A DNA stretch of 64,000 nt from Bradyrhizobium yuanmingense (GTDB lineage: Bacteria > Pseudomonadota > Alphaproteobacteria > Rhizobiales > Xanthobacteraceae): NCBI RefSeq assembly GCF_029167105.1, contig NZ_JARFML010000010.1, positions 1 through 64,000 on the forward strand, read 5' to 3'. The first letter of the stretch is position 1; each line of letters starts with the position of its first letter. The position numbers and the translations under genes are program-made. Positions 1 through 7,808 of this stretch are shown here, piece by piece. Under the pieces are notes generated by a model, which ran no database searches, was not told the DNA's origin, and was given only the letters and a program-made list of their open reading frames with translations.

Positions 1-68
1 TTGGCCCCGGCTCCCTTCGGCAGCCACCCCTCAATAAAACTCGGCTGCCCCGTCTGCTTCACTGCCAT
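1..68 (-). CDS. IS5-family-like transposase, N-terminal fragment (cut by window edge)
   Basis: Reading leftward from an ATG at 66-68, the 22 visible codons begin MAVKQTGQPSF and continue with a WLPKGAG-type motif. This is the typical opening of DDE transposases in IS5-group elements (QTGQPSF followed by a LPKGxG motif). A good Shine-Dalgarno GGAGGG lies 5 bases before the ATG. Only the first 22 residues are present, so the catalytic domain is not visible. The family call rests on this short stretch. Confidence 0.6.
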   Translation of the reverse strand, partial: MAVKQTGQPSFIEGWLPKGAGA

Positions 69-127
69 CGCTACCCTCCAAGGCTTTGCCCTAGGGAATC
101 ACAAATGGCGAATTACGCAACAGGCCC
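1..127 (-). mobile_element. End of an IS5-like insertion sequence (partial, continues left of the window)
   Basis: On the minus strand a transposase-like start (see the next entry) is preceded by about 60 bp of non-coding sequence. This runs out to a GGGCCTGTTGC stretch near 117-127, which resembles the terminal inverted repeat of IS5-group elements. The other IS end lies outside the window, so the exact boundary and target duplication cannot be confirmed. The putative end is only about 25 bp from the nudK stop codon, so insertion was just downstream of that gene and left it intact. The boundary is inferred; the transposase start is visible. Confidence 0.5.
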
Positions 128-152
128 ACAAGGGGAGAAGGGAAGAGCACAT

Positions 153-734
153 CTACCTGAACACATGCAGCGCCACGTATTGCAGCAGCATGATCGCCTT
201 GGCGTCGATGATGCGGCCGTCGGCGATCATCGCGAGGGCTTCGTCAATGGAGAGCTCCAGCACCTCGATGTCCTCGCCCTCGTGTTCGAGACCGCCGCCG
301 TCGCTCACCCGCATCTCGGGCTCGTATTCGGCGACGAAGAAATGCAGCTTCTCGGTGATGGCGCCGGGGCTCATAAAGGCCTCGAACACCTTGTGGACGT
401 GGTGCAGGCGATAGCCGGTCTCTTCCTCCGCCTCGGCCCGGATGCGCTCCTCGGGTTCGGCGTTGTCGAGCACGCCGGCGGCGGCCTCGATCAAGAGGTC
501 GTCGTGACCACGGATGAAGGCCGGCAGGCGGAACTGGCGCACCAGGATCACGGTCCGCCGTGCGAGATTATACGGCAGCACAGCGGCGGCATTGTCGCGC
601 TCATAGGTCTCGCGATGCTGGGTCTGCCACTCGCCATTGGCCCGCCGGTATTCGAAGGTCGTGGTCTTCAGCGTGGTCCAGCCGTCCGAGAGCACGCGGA
701 CGTCCTTGATGCGGACGCGGTCGGAAATGGTCAT
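153..734 (-). CDS. nudK: NudK-type Nudix hydrolase (GDP-mannose / nucleoside-sugar pyrophosphatase)
   Basis: A 193-residue protein, close to the 191 residues of E. coli NudK. The Nudix signature lies near residues 85-107 and ends in EAEEETGY. It has the same spacing as E. coli NudK (G-x5-E then A/K-E-A-x-E-E-T-G-Y), which differs slightly from the canonical Nudix box. The predicted reaction is Mg-dependent hydrolysis of GDP-mannose or a similar nucleoside diphosphate sugar in the cytoplasm. It is the last gene of a minus-strand operon, 9 bp after the GNAT gene. ADP-ribose pyrophosphatase is the main alternative. Confidence 0.85.
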   Translation of the reverse strand: MTISDRVRIKDVRVLSDGWTTLKTTTFEYRRANGEWQTQHRETYERDNAAAVLPYNLARRTVILVRQFRLPAFIRGHDDLLIEAAAGVLDNAEPEERIRAEAEEETGYRLHHVHKVFEAFMSPGAITEKLHFFVAEYEPEMRVSDGGGLEHEGEDIEVLELSIDEALAMIADGRIIDAKAIMLLQYVALHVFR

Positions 735-743
735 GGCTGGATC

Positions 744-1190
744 TCAATTGCTTGGCGTGTTCGCACGGCCGTCGAGCCACTTCTGGAACATCACGGATGT
801 CGATAGCTCGAAGCCGAGCGAGCCGTAGAACGCATTGGCCTGCGCGTTCTCGCGGCGGACCAGGAGCTGCAGCTTTGCGATACCCGCACGCCGCAGCCAG
901 TCCTCGGCGGCTGCCATGATCACGCGGCCGTAGCCGCGCTTCTGGCAATCAGGGTCGACCGCGACGTAATAGACCCAGCCGCGATGGCCGTCATGGCCGA
1001 CCATCACGGTGGCGACGATCGCGCCATTCTCCCGGCCGACCAGCACGGTGGAATTGTCGCGCCGCCGCGCCAGTGCGATGTCGGCATGGGGATCGTTCCA
1101 GGGACGCGTCAGGCCGCAGCGCTGCCACAGCGCGACAACCAGCTCGACATCGGCATCGGTGATCGCATCGATCGCAAGGGAAGCGCTCAC
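744..1190 (-). CDS. GNAT family acetyltransferase, YpeA-like
   Basis: 148 residues with a GNAT fold. The acetyl-CoA binding motif appears as VDPDCQKRGYGR (about residues 78-89), followed by the helix AAAEDWL. The N-terminal LWQRCGLTRPWNDPxxDI and GHDGHRGWVYY segments match the E. coli YpeA family closely. The substrate is not known from sequence. The gene starts with GTG and its first bases overlap the stop of the upstream FAD oxidase (GTGA overlap), indicating translational coupling in the tsaC-FAD oxidase-GNAT-nudK operon. Confidence 0.85.
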   Translation of the reverse strand: MSASLAIDAITDADVELVVALWQRCGLTRPWNDPHADIALARRRDNSTVLVGRENGAIVATVMVGHDGHRGWVYYVAVDPDCQKRGYGRVIMAAAEDWLRRAGIAKLQLLVRRENAQANAFYGSLGFELSTSVMFQKWLDGRANTPSN

Positions 1191-2614
1191 AGCACCTTCC
1201 CTGGATTCATGATGCCGAGCGGATCGAGCATCGCCTTGATGGATCGCATCAGCTCGATGGCGGTCTTGTCCTTCACCTCGGGCAGTTCGTCGCGCTTGAG
1301 CACGCCGATGCCGTGCTCGGCCGAGATCGAGCCGCCCATGCGTAGCACGATCTCGAACACCACCGCGTTCACATCATGCCAGCGCGCGAGGAAATCGGCC
1401 GTGCTCGCGCCGATCGGCTGGCTGACGTTGTAATGCAGATTGCCGTCGCCGAGATGGCCGAACGGCACCGGCCGGGCGCCGGGGATCAGCCTCACCACGG
1501 CCGCATCGGCTTCCGCGATGAATTCGGGCACGGCCGCAACCGGGACGGAGATATCGTGCTTGATCGAGCCGCCTTCCGGCTTCTGCGCCGCCGACATCTC
1601 GTCGCGCAGCTTCCAGAACGCAGCCCGCTGGGCGAGGCTCGCCGCGATCACGGCGTCGTCGACGATCTCCTCCTCCATGGCACGGCTGAGGATCGTCTCC
1701 AGCGGCGTGCGGGCATCCTCGCTCGGCGATGACAATTCCATCAGCACGTACCAGGGATGCTTCGCCTCAAGCGGATCGCGCACGTCGATGCCGTGGCGGA
1801 CGGAGAAATCCACCGCCAGCTCCGACAGCAGCTCGAAGCTCGTCAGCGCATTGGCGGCTTCGCCTTGCGCGAGGGTCAGCAGCTTCAGCGCCGCCGCCGG
1901 CGATTTCAGCCCGACGAAGGCGGTCTCGATCGCCCGCGGCTTCGGAAACAGCTTCAGCGTCGCAGCGGTGATGATGCCGAGCGTGCCTTCGGCGCCGATG
2001 AAGAGGTTGTGCAGATTGTAGCCGGTGTTGTCCTTCTTCAGCTTCGACAGCGAATTGAGCACGCGCCCGTCGGCGAGCACCACTTCCAGGCCCAGCGCCA
2101 TCTCGCGCGCGACGCCATAGGCGAGCGCCGCGGTGCCGCCGGCATTGGTCGAGAGATTGCCGCCGATGGTGCAACTGCCTTCGGCCCCTAACGACAGCGG
2201 AAACAGCCGGTCGACCTCGGAGGCCTTGGCTTGCGCGATCTGCAGCACCACGCCGGCCTCACACGTCATGGTGTTGGAGGCGGTGTCGACTTCGCGGATC
2301 TTGTCGAGCCGGCGCAGCGACACCACCACCTCGCCATTGTGCGGCGTCTGGCCGCCGACGAGCCCGGTGTTGCCGCCCTGCGGCACCAGCGCGATGTTGT
2401 GTGCGGAGGCGAGCTTGCAGATCGCGGCGACCTCCGCGGTCGAACCAGGGCGCAGCACCAGCGGCGAACGGCCGTGGAACAGATTGCGCTCCTCGGTGAC
2501 GTAAGGCTCGACATCGGTCGGGTCGGTGATCGCGTGGCGTTCGCCGACGATCTTGCGGAATTGCTCGATCAATTCGGGCGCAAGCGGCGGGATGGCAGGC
2601 TTGTTGATGTTCAT
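1187..2614 (-). CDS. FAD-binding oxidoreductase, GlcD / D-2-hydroxyacid dehydrogenase type
   Basis: 475 residues. An N-terminal FAD_binding_4 (VAO/PCMH) domain carries the pyrophosphate loop PQGGNTGLVGGQTP at about 78-91. A C-terminal FAD-oxidase_C domain carries the metal-binding HLGDGNLHYN and AEHGIG motifs typical of D-2-hydroxyglutarate or D-lactate dehydrogenases and glycolate oxidase subunit D. It probably oxidises a D-2-hydroxyacid to the 2-oxoacid, passing electrons to a quinone or an electron-transfer flavoprotein. The ATG at 2614 is chosen over an upstream in-frame start because homology begins there and it lies 16 bp after the tsaC stop. The exact substrate is not determined. Confidence 0.85.
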   Translation of the reverse strand: MNINKPAIPPLAPELIEQFRKIVGERHAITDPTDVEPYVTEERNLFHGRSPLVLRPGSTAEVAAICKLASAHNIALVPQGGNTGLVGGQTPHNGEVVVSLRRLDKIREVDTASNTMTCEAGVVLQIAQAKASEVDRLFPLSLGAEGSCTIGGNLSTNAGGTAALAYGVAREMALGLEVVLADGRVLNSLSKLKKDNTGYNLHNLFIGAEGTLGIITAATLKLFPKPRAIETAFVGLKSPAAALKLLTLAQGEAANALTSFELLSELAVDFSVRHGIDVRDPLEAKHPWYVLMELSSPSEDARTPLETILSRAMEEEIVDDAVIAASLAQRAAFWKLRDEMSAAQKPEGGSIKHDISVPVAAVPEFIAEADAAVVRLIPGARPVPFGHLGDGNLHYNVSQPIGASTADFLARWHDVNAVVFEIVLRMGGSISAEHGIGVLKRDELPEVKDKTAIELMRSIKAMLDPLGIMNPGKVL

Positions 2615-2630
2615 GTCCTCGTCTCTTGCT

Positions 2631-3638
2631 TCAACGCGCCACCGCGGCGCGGCGCAGCCGGTCGTTGATCGCCTCGCCCAGACCATCTTCGGGAATCGGC
2701 ATCACCGCAATCGCCCGCGGTCCTTTCGCATCGAGGCTGCGAAGATAGCCGAACAGATTGGCGGCGGCTTCATCGAGATCGGCGGCGGGCGACAAATTCA
2801 TCACGGCTGATGCGGCGTCAAGACCGGGCAGGCGCTCCGGGCCGAACGCCAGCAGCGCCTCGCCCGGCGCGACCTCACGTGCGTTGAGCCGCACATGGGC
2901 GCGCGGCGCGTAATGCGAGGCCAACATGCCAGGTGCCAGCGGCTGGCTGTCGTCGCTGCCAGCCTCCGCCGGCGGCCGCGCCAGCGGCGCGCCCAGCACC
3001 GCCTCGATCCGCTCGCGGGACAGCCCGCCGGGACGAAGCAGCATCGGCGCGTCGAAGCAGCCGACAATCGTCGATTCCACGCCGACCATAACAGGCCCTG
3101 CGTCGATGATCAGGTCGATCCGCCCGGCAAGGTCGCTCTCGACATGCGCGGCCAGCGTCGGCGAGACGTGGCCGGAGATGTTGGCCGAGGGCGCCACCAC
3201 GGCGCCGCCGAAGGCGCGCAGAATCGCCTGCGCGACGGGATGGGCGGGGATGCGGATCGCCACCGTGTCGAGGCCAGCCGTGGCGAGATCCGCCACCGGG
3301 CAGTCCCCGGTCTTGGGCACCACCAGCGTCAGCGGCCCCGGCCAGAACGCCTCCGCGAGCGCGAGCGCTCGCGCATCAAACCACCCGATCCGCCACGCGG
3401 CCTTGAGGTCCGCGACATGCGCGATCAGCGGATTGAACGCCGGCCGGCCCTTGGCGGCGTAGAGATGGGCGATCGCGGCGGCATTGGCGGCATCCGCCCC
3501 GAGCCCATAGACCGTCTCGGTCGGAAACGCGACCAGCCCGCCGGCCGCCAAGGTCCGGGCGGCGGCTTCCGCGCCAGCCGCGCCGGCCGGCAAAATCAGC
3601 GTCTCGACACCCGTTTTCACAGGGATAAAATTCCTCAT
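2631..3638 (-). CDS. tsaC: L-threonylcarbamoyladenylate synthase (Sua5/TsaC)
   Basis: 335 residues in the long Sua5 architecture: a YrdC domain followed by a C-terminal Sua5 domain. Visible motifs are PTETVYGLGADA, KGRPAFNPL, SANISGHVSPT, STIVG, LRPGGLSRERI and the linker LAPGMLASHYAP. The enzyme makes threonylcarbamoyl-AMP from threonine, bicarbonate and ATP for t6A modification of ANN-decoding tRNAs. The start at 3638 is used because a longer reading frame back to 3911 runs through the opposite-strand tRNA-Pro gene and is not credible. It is the first gene of the four-gene minus-strand operon. Confidence 0.92.
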   Translation of the reverse strand: MRNFIPVKTGVETLILPAGAAGAEAAARTLAAGGLVAFPTETVYGLGADAANAAAIAHLYAAKGRPAFNPLIAHVADLKAAWRIGWFDARALALAEAFWPGPLTLVVPKTGDCPVADLATAGLDTVAIRIPAHPVAQAILRAFGGAVVAPSANISGHVSPTLAAHVESDLAGRIDLIIDAGPVMVGVESTIVGCFDAPMLLRPGGLSRERIEAVLGAPLARPPAEAGSDDSQPLAPGMLASHYAPRAHVRLNAREVAPGEALLAFGPERLPGLDAASAVMNLSPAADLDEAAANLFGYLRSLDAKGPRAIAVMPIPEDGLGEAINDRLRRAAVAR

Positions 3639-3688
3639 CTCGGCCGCTTGCAGTGCGTCAAACCCGACGCTATAAGCCGCCTTCTTGT

Positions 3689-3765
3689 CGGAGTGTGGCT
3701 CAGCCCGGTAGAGCACTGCGTTCGGGACGCAGGGGTCGCAGGTTCGAATCCTGCCACTCCGACCA
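3689..3765 (+). tRNA. tRNA-Pro (anticodon CGG)
   Basis: A complete cloverleaf can be folded by eye. The acceptor stem pairs CGGAGTG (3689-3695) with CACTCCG (3755-3761). The anticodon stem is CTGCG/CGCAG around the loop TTCGGGA, giving anticodon CGG. The T arm is GCAGG TTCGAAT CCTGC. The CCA end is encoded (3763-3765). The D arm TGGCTCAGCCCGGTAGAGCA is standard. It decodes CCG, a preferred proline codon in this genome, and is transcribed divergently from tsaC. Confidence 0.97.
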
Positions 3766-4151
3766 TTCTTCCAAAAAATCGACGTTTTCCTAAAGGCTTG
3801 GCAGACCGGCCGCCGGCACCTCAGGACGCCTTTTTGCAACGATTTCGGGACCGGGTCCACGGTGGATTTGGTCCGAGCAGGGCAGCCTGTTGCGGCGGCA
3901 TGGCTTGTCATGGGTCGACCCCGAGGGGTTAGCGTTGCGAGATAGGTCAGAGGACGTCGCGCCGCTCAAACGGAATTCGAAGCGCCGTCCCCTCGATGCG
4001 TCCGCAATGACCTCATGAACCGCGGCGGCCCACTGCATAGCTGCACTCGGGAGAATCGGTTGCTGTCCAGTCAGGCCGATGGCTAGATGAACGCACAGTC
4101 GATCGGGCGTTCGAGAGCGCGATCGGCCAACAAAAAGCAGGGCTGGAAATC
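3766..4151. other. Intergenic stretch without a recognisable gene
   Basis: This stretch of about 385 bp lies between tRNA-Pro and the Bug-family binding protein. Open frames are short and have no ribosome binding site or recognisable family. It presumably holds the promoter of the downstream gene, but no clear -35/-10 pair, operator dyad or terminator was identified. Confidence 0.5.
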
Positions 4152-5126
4152 ATGAACAAGACAATCGTCGCACTCGCCACAGCGTTCGGCTTTGCTGCTT
4201 GCAGCCCGGCATGGGCTGCGTGGCCTGACGACAAGCCGATCGAAGTCGTGGTCGGCTTCGCGCCTGGCGGCGGCACCGATGTCATGGCGCGCAAGCTTCT
4301 CCCCTTTGTCGAGCGCGCGCTGGGCGGCAAGGCGAAATTTGTCGTCTTGAACAAGCCCGGCGCCGGCGGAGAGATCGCGTTTACTTCGATCGCGCGCGCG
4401 GCGCCCGACGCCTATGCGGTCGGTGTCGTCAACGTGCCCGGCTACAATTTCCTGCCGATGACCCGCAAGACCCAATACACCACGGACGACATCCGGCTGG
4501 TCGCACGGGTGGTCGAAGATCCGAACGTGATCGTGGTGCCCGCGGACAGCAGATTCAGCAATCTTGCTGATGTTATTGCCGCGCTTCGCAGCAAGCCGGG
4601 CTCGGTGAGCTTCGGACACAATGGCGCCGGCACCAACGGTCATCTGGCCATTCGCATGCTCGCGGCAGCCGCGAAGGTCGAGCCCAACGAAATCTCCTAC
4701 AGAGGAACGGCGGCACAGCGCACCGATCTTTTGGGCGGGCATCTGGACGTCGGGATGGTCACTGTCAGCGAGATTCCCGAGTTGCATGGCACCAACAAGG
4801 GGCCACTTCGCGTCATCGCGATCCTGTCGAAGAAGCGCTTTGCAGCGCTGCCGGACGTTCCGACGGCAGAAGAGGTGGGCTTTCCGGTCATGACGACGGC
4901 GGAGCGCGGCTTTGCGGTTCCCAAGGGCGTTCCGGACGACATCGTCAAGAAGCTGGAAGCCGGGATCGCCGAGGGCCTGCGTAGTCCAGAATACCTGACG
5001 GGTTCGCCCGGGGATGAGCCGGTGATCGCCTTCATGCCTGGCGCGGAGTGGCAGAAACGCCTCGATGACATGTCCGAAGCCCTGCGTCCTTTTGCCGAGC
5101 AGATGCGGGCAAGCGAACAGAAGTGA
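4152..5126 (+). CDS. Tripartite tricarboxylate transporter periplasmic binding protein (TctC/Bug family)
   Basis: 324 residues with a signal peptide (about 1-22, cleavage after a PAWA-type motif). The mature protein has the TctC/Bug fold signatures WPDDKPIEVVVGFAPGGGTD, NKPGAGGEIA and FGHNGAGTNGHLA, and the family's usual length. It binds a small carboxylate or related solute in the periplasm. No tctA or tctB membrane genes are adjacent, which is common for the many orphan Bug proteins of beta- and alphaproteobacteria. The ligand cannot be assigned. It stands alone, ending about 110 bp before a strong hairpin at 5238-5263. Confidence 0.88.
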   Translation: MNKTIVALATAFGFAACSPAWAAWPDDKPIEVVVGFAPGGGTDVMARKLLPFVERALGGKAKFVVLNKPGAGGEIAFTSIARAAPDAYAVGVVNVPGYNFLPMTRKTQYTTDDIRLVARVVEDPNVIVVPADSRFSNLADVIAALRSKPGSVSFGHNGAGTNGHLAIRMLAAAAKVEPNEISYRGTAAQRTDLLGGHLDVGMVTVSEIPELHGTNKGPLRVIAILSKKRFAALPDVPTAEEVGFPVMTTAERGFAVPKGVPDDIVKKLEAGIAEGLRSPEYLTGSPGDEPVIAFMPGAEWQKRLDDMSEALRPFAEQMRASEQK

Positions 5127-5237
5127 TTGATCCTGCTCTGGCAGGCGGTTGCTGAGACTATTCGTCTTGCTTCGGGCCGCTGCAAATCAAGTCTCGATGG
5201 CCGCGCTGTCTCATGTTTGCCGCCCCTCATGCGCAAA

Positions 5238-5263
5238 CGGCGCGGCCGTGATCGGCCGCGCCG
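5238..5263. terminator. Stem-loop between convergent genes
   Basis: A perfect 11-bp stem, CGGCGCGGCCG (5238-5248) with CGGCCGCGCCG (5253-5263), around a TGAT loop, in the space between the convergent TctC gene and the small gene ending at 5289. The T tract is weak (three T on the minus strand), so it may act as a bidirectional terminator or only as an mRNA-stabilising hairpin. Confidence 0.6.
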
Positions 5264-5288
5264 CTGTGATCTTGCGATGTGAAGGGCC

Positions 5289-5591
5289 CTAGTCCTCGTA
5301 GTCGTAGGGTGCGTAGGCCGATGCGCCCCAGCGGGGCTCGTTGTAGCCGTAGCCCGGGCCCCAATAGCCGTAGGTGTTGGTGTTGTGCCAACCGCCGATG
5401 CGCTGGCATTGACCGACGCCGGCCATCAACTGGCCGCCGCTCATGGCGGGTCCGGCGGCGCCGACTGCTTCTCCAGCCGGTGGGGTGCACGGGCCGGGAC
5501 CGCGTCCCGCAGCGAGGCTGGGGCTTGCAGTTGCGAGCGGCAAAATCGCGGCCAGAGTTGCGGCGACGCTCACGAGTTTCGTACGTGTCAT
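5289..5591 (-). CDS. Small exported protein of unknown function
   Basis: 100 residues. The N-terminal hydrophobic segment ends in a SLAA-type cleavage site (about residues 1-28). The mature part is rich in Gly, Tyr and Pro (WGPGYGYNEPRW) with two Cys (in GPCTPP and GQCQRI) that could form a disulfide. The ATG at 5591 is preferred to the one four codons upstream because GGAG lies six bases before it. I do not recognise a named family; similar short Gly/Tyr-rich periplasmic proteins are common in Bradyrhizobium. Confidence 0.7.
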   Translation of the reverse strand: MTRTKLVSVAATLAAILPLATASPSLAAGRGPGPCTPPAGEAVGAAGPAMSGGQLMAGVGQCQRIGGWHNTNTYGYWGPGYGYNEPRWGASAYAPYDYED

Positions 5592-5750
5592 GGTTGTCTC
5601 CATGTTCGGGGTTTAACGGGGGGCCAATCCCTCCTGCCTGGAGACGTTCCGCGCGGAACGGTCGCGATTTCGCGAGCAAAAAGGGTTTCCTCGGGTTTCA
5701 CGGAACGCCGCGATTTCCATTCACGTGAGTGGGCCATCGCGAGCCGCGCA

Positions 5751-6077
5751 TCATCTGCGAGCCACCAGCACACCGACGAGGAAGGCCACCAGCAGCGACG
5801 GCAGCGGGGCCTCGCGCACCATGCCGCGGACGACATCTTGCCAGTGCTGCTCCGGCACCAGTTTCGGCGATCGCACGTTGGGCGCGGGCGATATGCCCCA
5901 GTGCGATGCGAGCTCGGCGACCTCGCTTTGCGCGAGGCGCACGCCGTCGCGGACGCGAAAGATCGCGGCCTCGGACCGCTGGCGCGGCGCGAGCAGCATG
6001 AAGGTCTCGACCGCGGTGCGCAGCGTCATCTCGCCGTAGCCTTGCAGCCTGACCTGCTCCTCGGGATCGGACGTCAT
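5751..6077 (-). CDS. Small protein with C-terminal membrane helix, unknown function
   Basis: 108 residues. The first about 85 are hydrophilic and probably helical. The C-terminus is a single transmembrane segment, LPSLLVAFLVGVLVA, ending in RR, which suggests a tail-anchored inner-membrane protein with a cytoplasmic domain. GAGG lies 7-8 bases before the ATG and overlaps the stop of the gene upstream, so it is probably cotranscribed with the two small genes at 6088-6210 and 6288-6512. No family was recognised. Confidence 0.6.
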   Translation of the reverse strand: MTSDPEEQVRLQGYGEMTLRTAVETFMLLAPRQRSEAAIFRVRDGVRLAQSEVAELASHWGISPAPNVRSPKLVPEQHWQDVVRGMVREAPLPSLLVAFLVGVLVARR

Positions 6078-6087
6078 GCGAAATCCC

Positions 6088-6210
6088 TCACGGCGTCAAA
6101 TTCTTCACAGTGAGAAGTGGCGCGATGGTGAAGGCCGCCGCCGTGCACAGAACCAGCGTGGGTCCGGCCACGTCGCGCGCGAGATCGGTGCGCGTCAGGT
6201 GCCTGCTCAT
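6088..6210 (-). CDS. 40-residue single-pass membrane protein
   Basis: A 40-codon gene beginning MSRHLTRTDLARD followed by one transmembrane segment (LVLCTAAAFTIAPLL). It has a good Shine-Dalgarno GGAG seven bases before the ATG and a stop 10 bp before the ATG of the next gene, consistent with an operon of three small genes. Function unknown. Confidence 0.55.
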   Translation of the reverse strand: MSRHLTRTDLARDVAGPTLVLCTAAAFTIAPLLTVKNLTP

Positions 6211-6287
6211 GGTCTTGCTCCATGCTTTGCATGGAAATGGCCGCCGCCGCGCTTGGTTCCCTGCGCCGGCGCGAATCGGCAGGCCGA

Positions 6288-6512
6288 CTATTTCCGCAGC
6301 AGCTCGCTCAAGGCCGCCGTCGCCTCGGCGCAGCGGATGTCGTCGATCTCCCGCGACAGGCTGAGCGCGCTCGATCTCAGCTCCTCGAGCTTCCAGCTGT
6401 CCGGATGCTGGTTTTCGAGCTGACCGAGACGCTTGTTCAGATCGTCCAGTCTCGATTGAAGCTGCCCGATGCTGGCGGCGCCATTCACTTTCCAAACGCG
6501 TTGTGCACGCAT
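6288..6512 (-). CDS. Small coiled-coil protein, unknown function
   Basis: 74 residues, highly charged, with heptad-like leucine spacing through residues 16-60 (LQSRLDDLNKRLGQLENQ, then LRSSALSLSREIDDI), so probably a helical hairpin or coiled coil. It is the first of three small minus-strand genes ending at 5751. No recognised domain; composition and codon use fit a real gene. Confidence 0.6.
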   Translation of the reverse strand: MRAQRVWKVNGAASIGQLQSRLDDLNKRLGQLENQHPDSWKLEELRSSALSLSREIDDIRCAEATAALSELLRK

Positions 6513-6771
6513 CGTCGTTCCCCTGATAGTCTCACGGCCTTGTGAGAGCGGTTCATGGCCGGAATGGGAGTTTGTTTTGTCCGGCTTCAGACGGTGGGGA
6601 ACCGTTGCAGATCGGCAACGAAGTTCCTGTTTGGTTGCTCACCCAGCGCCGCACGATGATACCCGCAGGCACGGAATTTGATTGTGCCCTCGGTACGGGG
6701 CGCCGAGGCGGCCTGTGCGCGCGGTGGTAGGCTCGGGCCGGGGCGCACTCGAAAAAGATGAGGAATGACGC

Positions 6772-7731
6772 GTGAGGAGAATTGTGACCATTGCAGCCGG
6801 CCAGCTCGGACCGATCGCGAGGAGCGAGACCAGGACCGCGGTGGTGGCGCGGCTGATGGGATTGATGCGCGAGGCGCGGGCCTGCGGCTGCGACCTGATC
6901 GTCTATCCCGAGCTGGCGCTGACCACGTTCTTTCCGCGCTGGTACTTCGAGGACCAGGCCGAGATCGACAGCTTCTTCGAGCGCGAGATGCCGGGCCCCG
7001 AGACGCAGGCGCTGTTCGATCTCGCCCGCGAGCTCGGCATCGGCTTCTGTCTCGGCTATGCCGAGCTGACGCTCGAGGCCGGGATCGTCAGGCGCTACAA
7101 CACGTCCATCCTCGTCGACAAGAGCGGCGCGATCGTCCTGAAATATCGCAAGGTGCATCTGCCCGGCCATGCCGAGCACGAGCCGTGGCGCGAATTCCAG
7201 CATCTGGAGAAGCGCTATTTCGAGCCCGGCAGCGGCTTCGGCGTGGTCGATGCCTTCGGCGGCGTGATCGGCATGGCGATCTGCAACGACCGCCGCTGGA
7301 GCGAGACCTATCGCGTGATGGGCCTGCAGGGCGTCGAGATGGTGCTGATCGGCTACAACACGCCGGTGCACAATCCGCCAGCGCCGGAGCATGACGATCT
7401 CTCGCTGTTCCACAATCATCTGGTGATGCGGGCCGGCGCCTATCAGAACGGCACCTTCGTGGTCGGGGTCGCCAAGGCCGGTGTGGAGGAGGGCGTCGAC
7501 CACATCGGCGGCAGCTGCATCATCGCGCCCTCGGGCGAGATCATTGCGGCCTGCACGACAAAGAGCGACGAGATCGCGCTGGCGCGCTGCGATCTCGATC
7601 TCTGCAATTCCTACAAGCGCACCACTTTCAATTTCGACGTGCACCGCCAGCCGCGTGCCTACGGCATGATCGTCGAGCGGAAGGGCGCGACGATCATGGC
7701 GGATGGGACGCCGGTGCCGCGGAGGGGGTGA
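6772..7731 (+). CDS. N-carbamoyl-D-amino acid hydrolase (nitrilase superfamily)
   Basis: 319 residues, colinear with Agrobacterium D-carbamoylase. The Glu-Lys-Cys triad is visible: E47 in VYPELALTTFFPRW, K127 in YRKVHLPGH, and C171 in ICNDRRW. Further family motifs are NTSILVDKSG, FQHLEKRYFEPG, GYNTP-HNPP and FNFDVHRQP. It hydrolyses N-carbamoyl-D-amino acids to D-amino acid, CO2 and ammonia, the last step after a hydantoinase. No hydantoinase or racemase gene is nearby, so the physiological substrate is open. The start is GTG at 6772, with GAGGA upstream; a second GTG at 6784 has an equally good GGAG. Confidence 0.92.
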   Translation: MRRIVTIAAGQLGPIARSETRTAVVARLMGLMREARACGCDLIVYPELALTTFFPRWYFEDQAEIDSFFEREMPGPETQALFDLARELGIGFCLGYAELTLEAGIVRRYNTSILVDKSGAIVLKYRKVHLPGHAEHEPWREFQHLEKRYFEPGSGFGVVDAFGGVIGMAICNDRRWSETYRVMGLQGVEMVLIGYNTPVHNPPAPEHDDLSLFHNHLVMRAGAYQNGTFVVGVAKAGVEEGVDHIGGSCIIAPSGEIIAACTTKSDEIALARCDLDLCNSYKRTTFNFDVHRQPRAYGMIVERKGATIMADGTPVPRRG

Positions 7732-7777
7732 CGCTCTCTCCTTCGTCATTGATTCCTTTCACGACCACGTGTGTTTA

Positions 7778-7799
7778 TTCGGGAACGTTCATTCCCTAT
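7778..7799. promoter_or_regulatory. TetR operator candidate upstream of the TetR gene
   Basis: GGGAACG, two bases, then CATTCCC forms a near-perfect dyad 10 bp before the TetR start. It matches the perfect dyad found downstream at 8443-8464 in the half-site GGGAA(T/C)G and in the 2-bp spacer. It is probably the autoregulatory operator. Confidence 0.7.
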
Positions 7800-7808
7800 T
7801 ATCCCGCA

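Noticed and set aside
3639..3911. Extended N-terminus of the Sua5/TsaC protein
   Set aside because: The extension reads through the tRNA-Pro gene on the other strand and gives the familiar artefact peptide RIRTCDPCVPN. Homology begins at the ATG at 3638.
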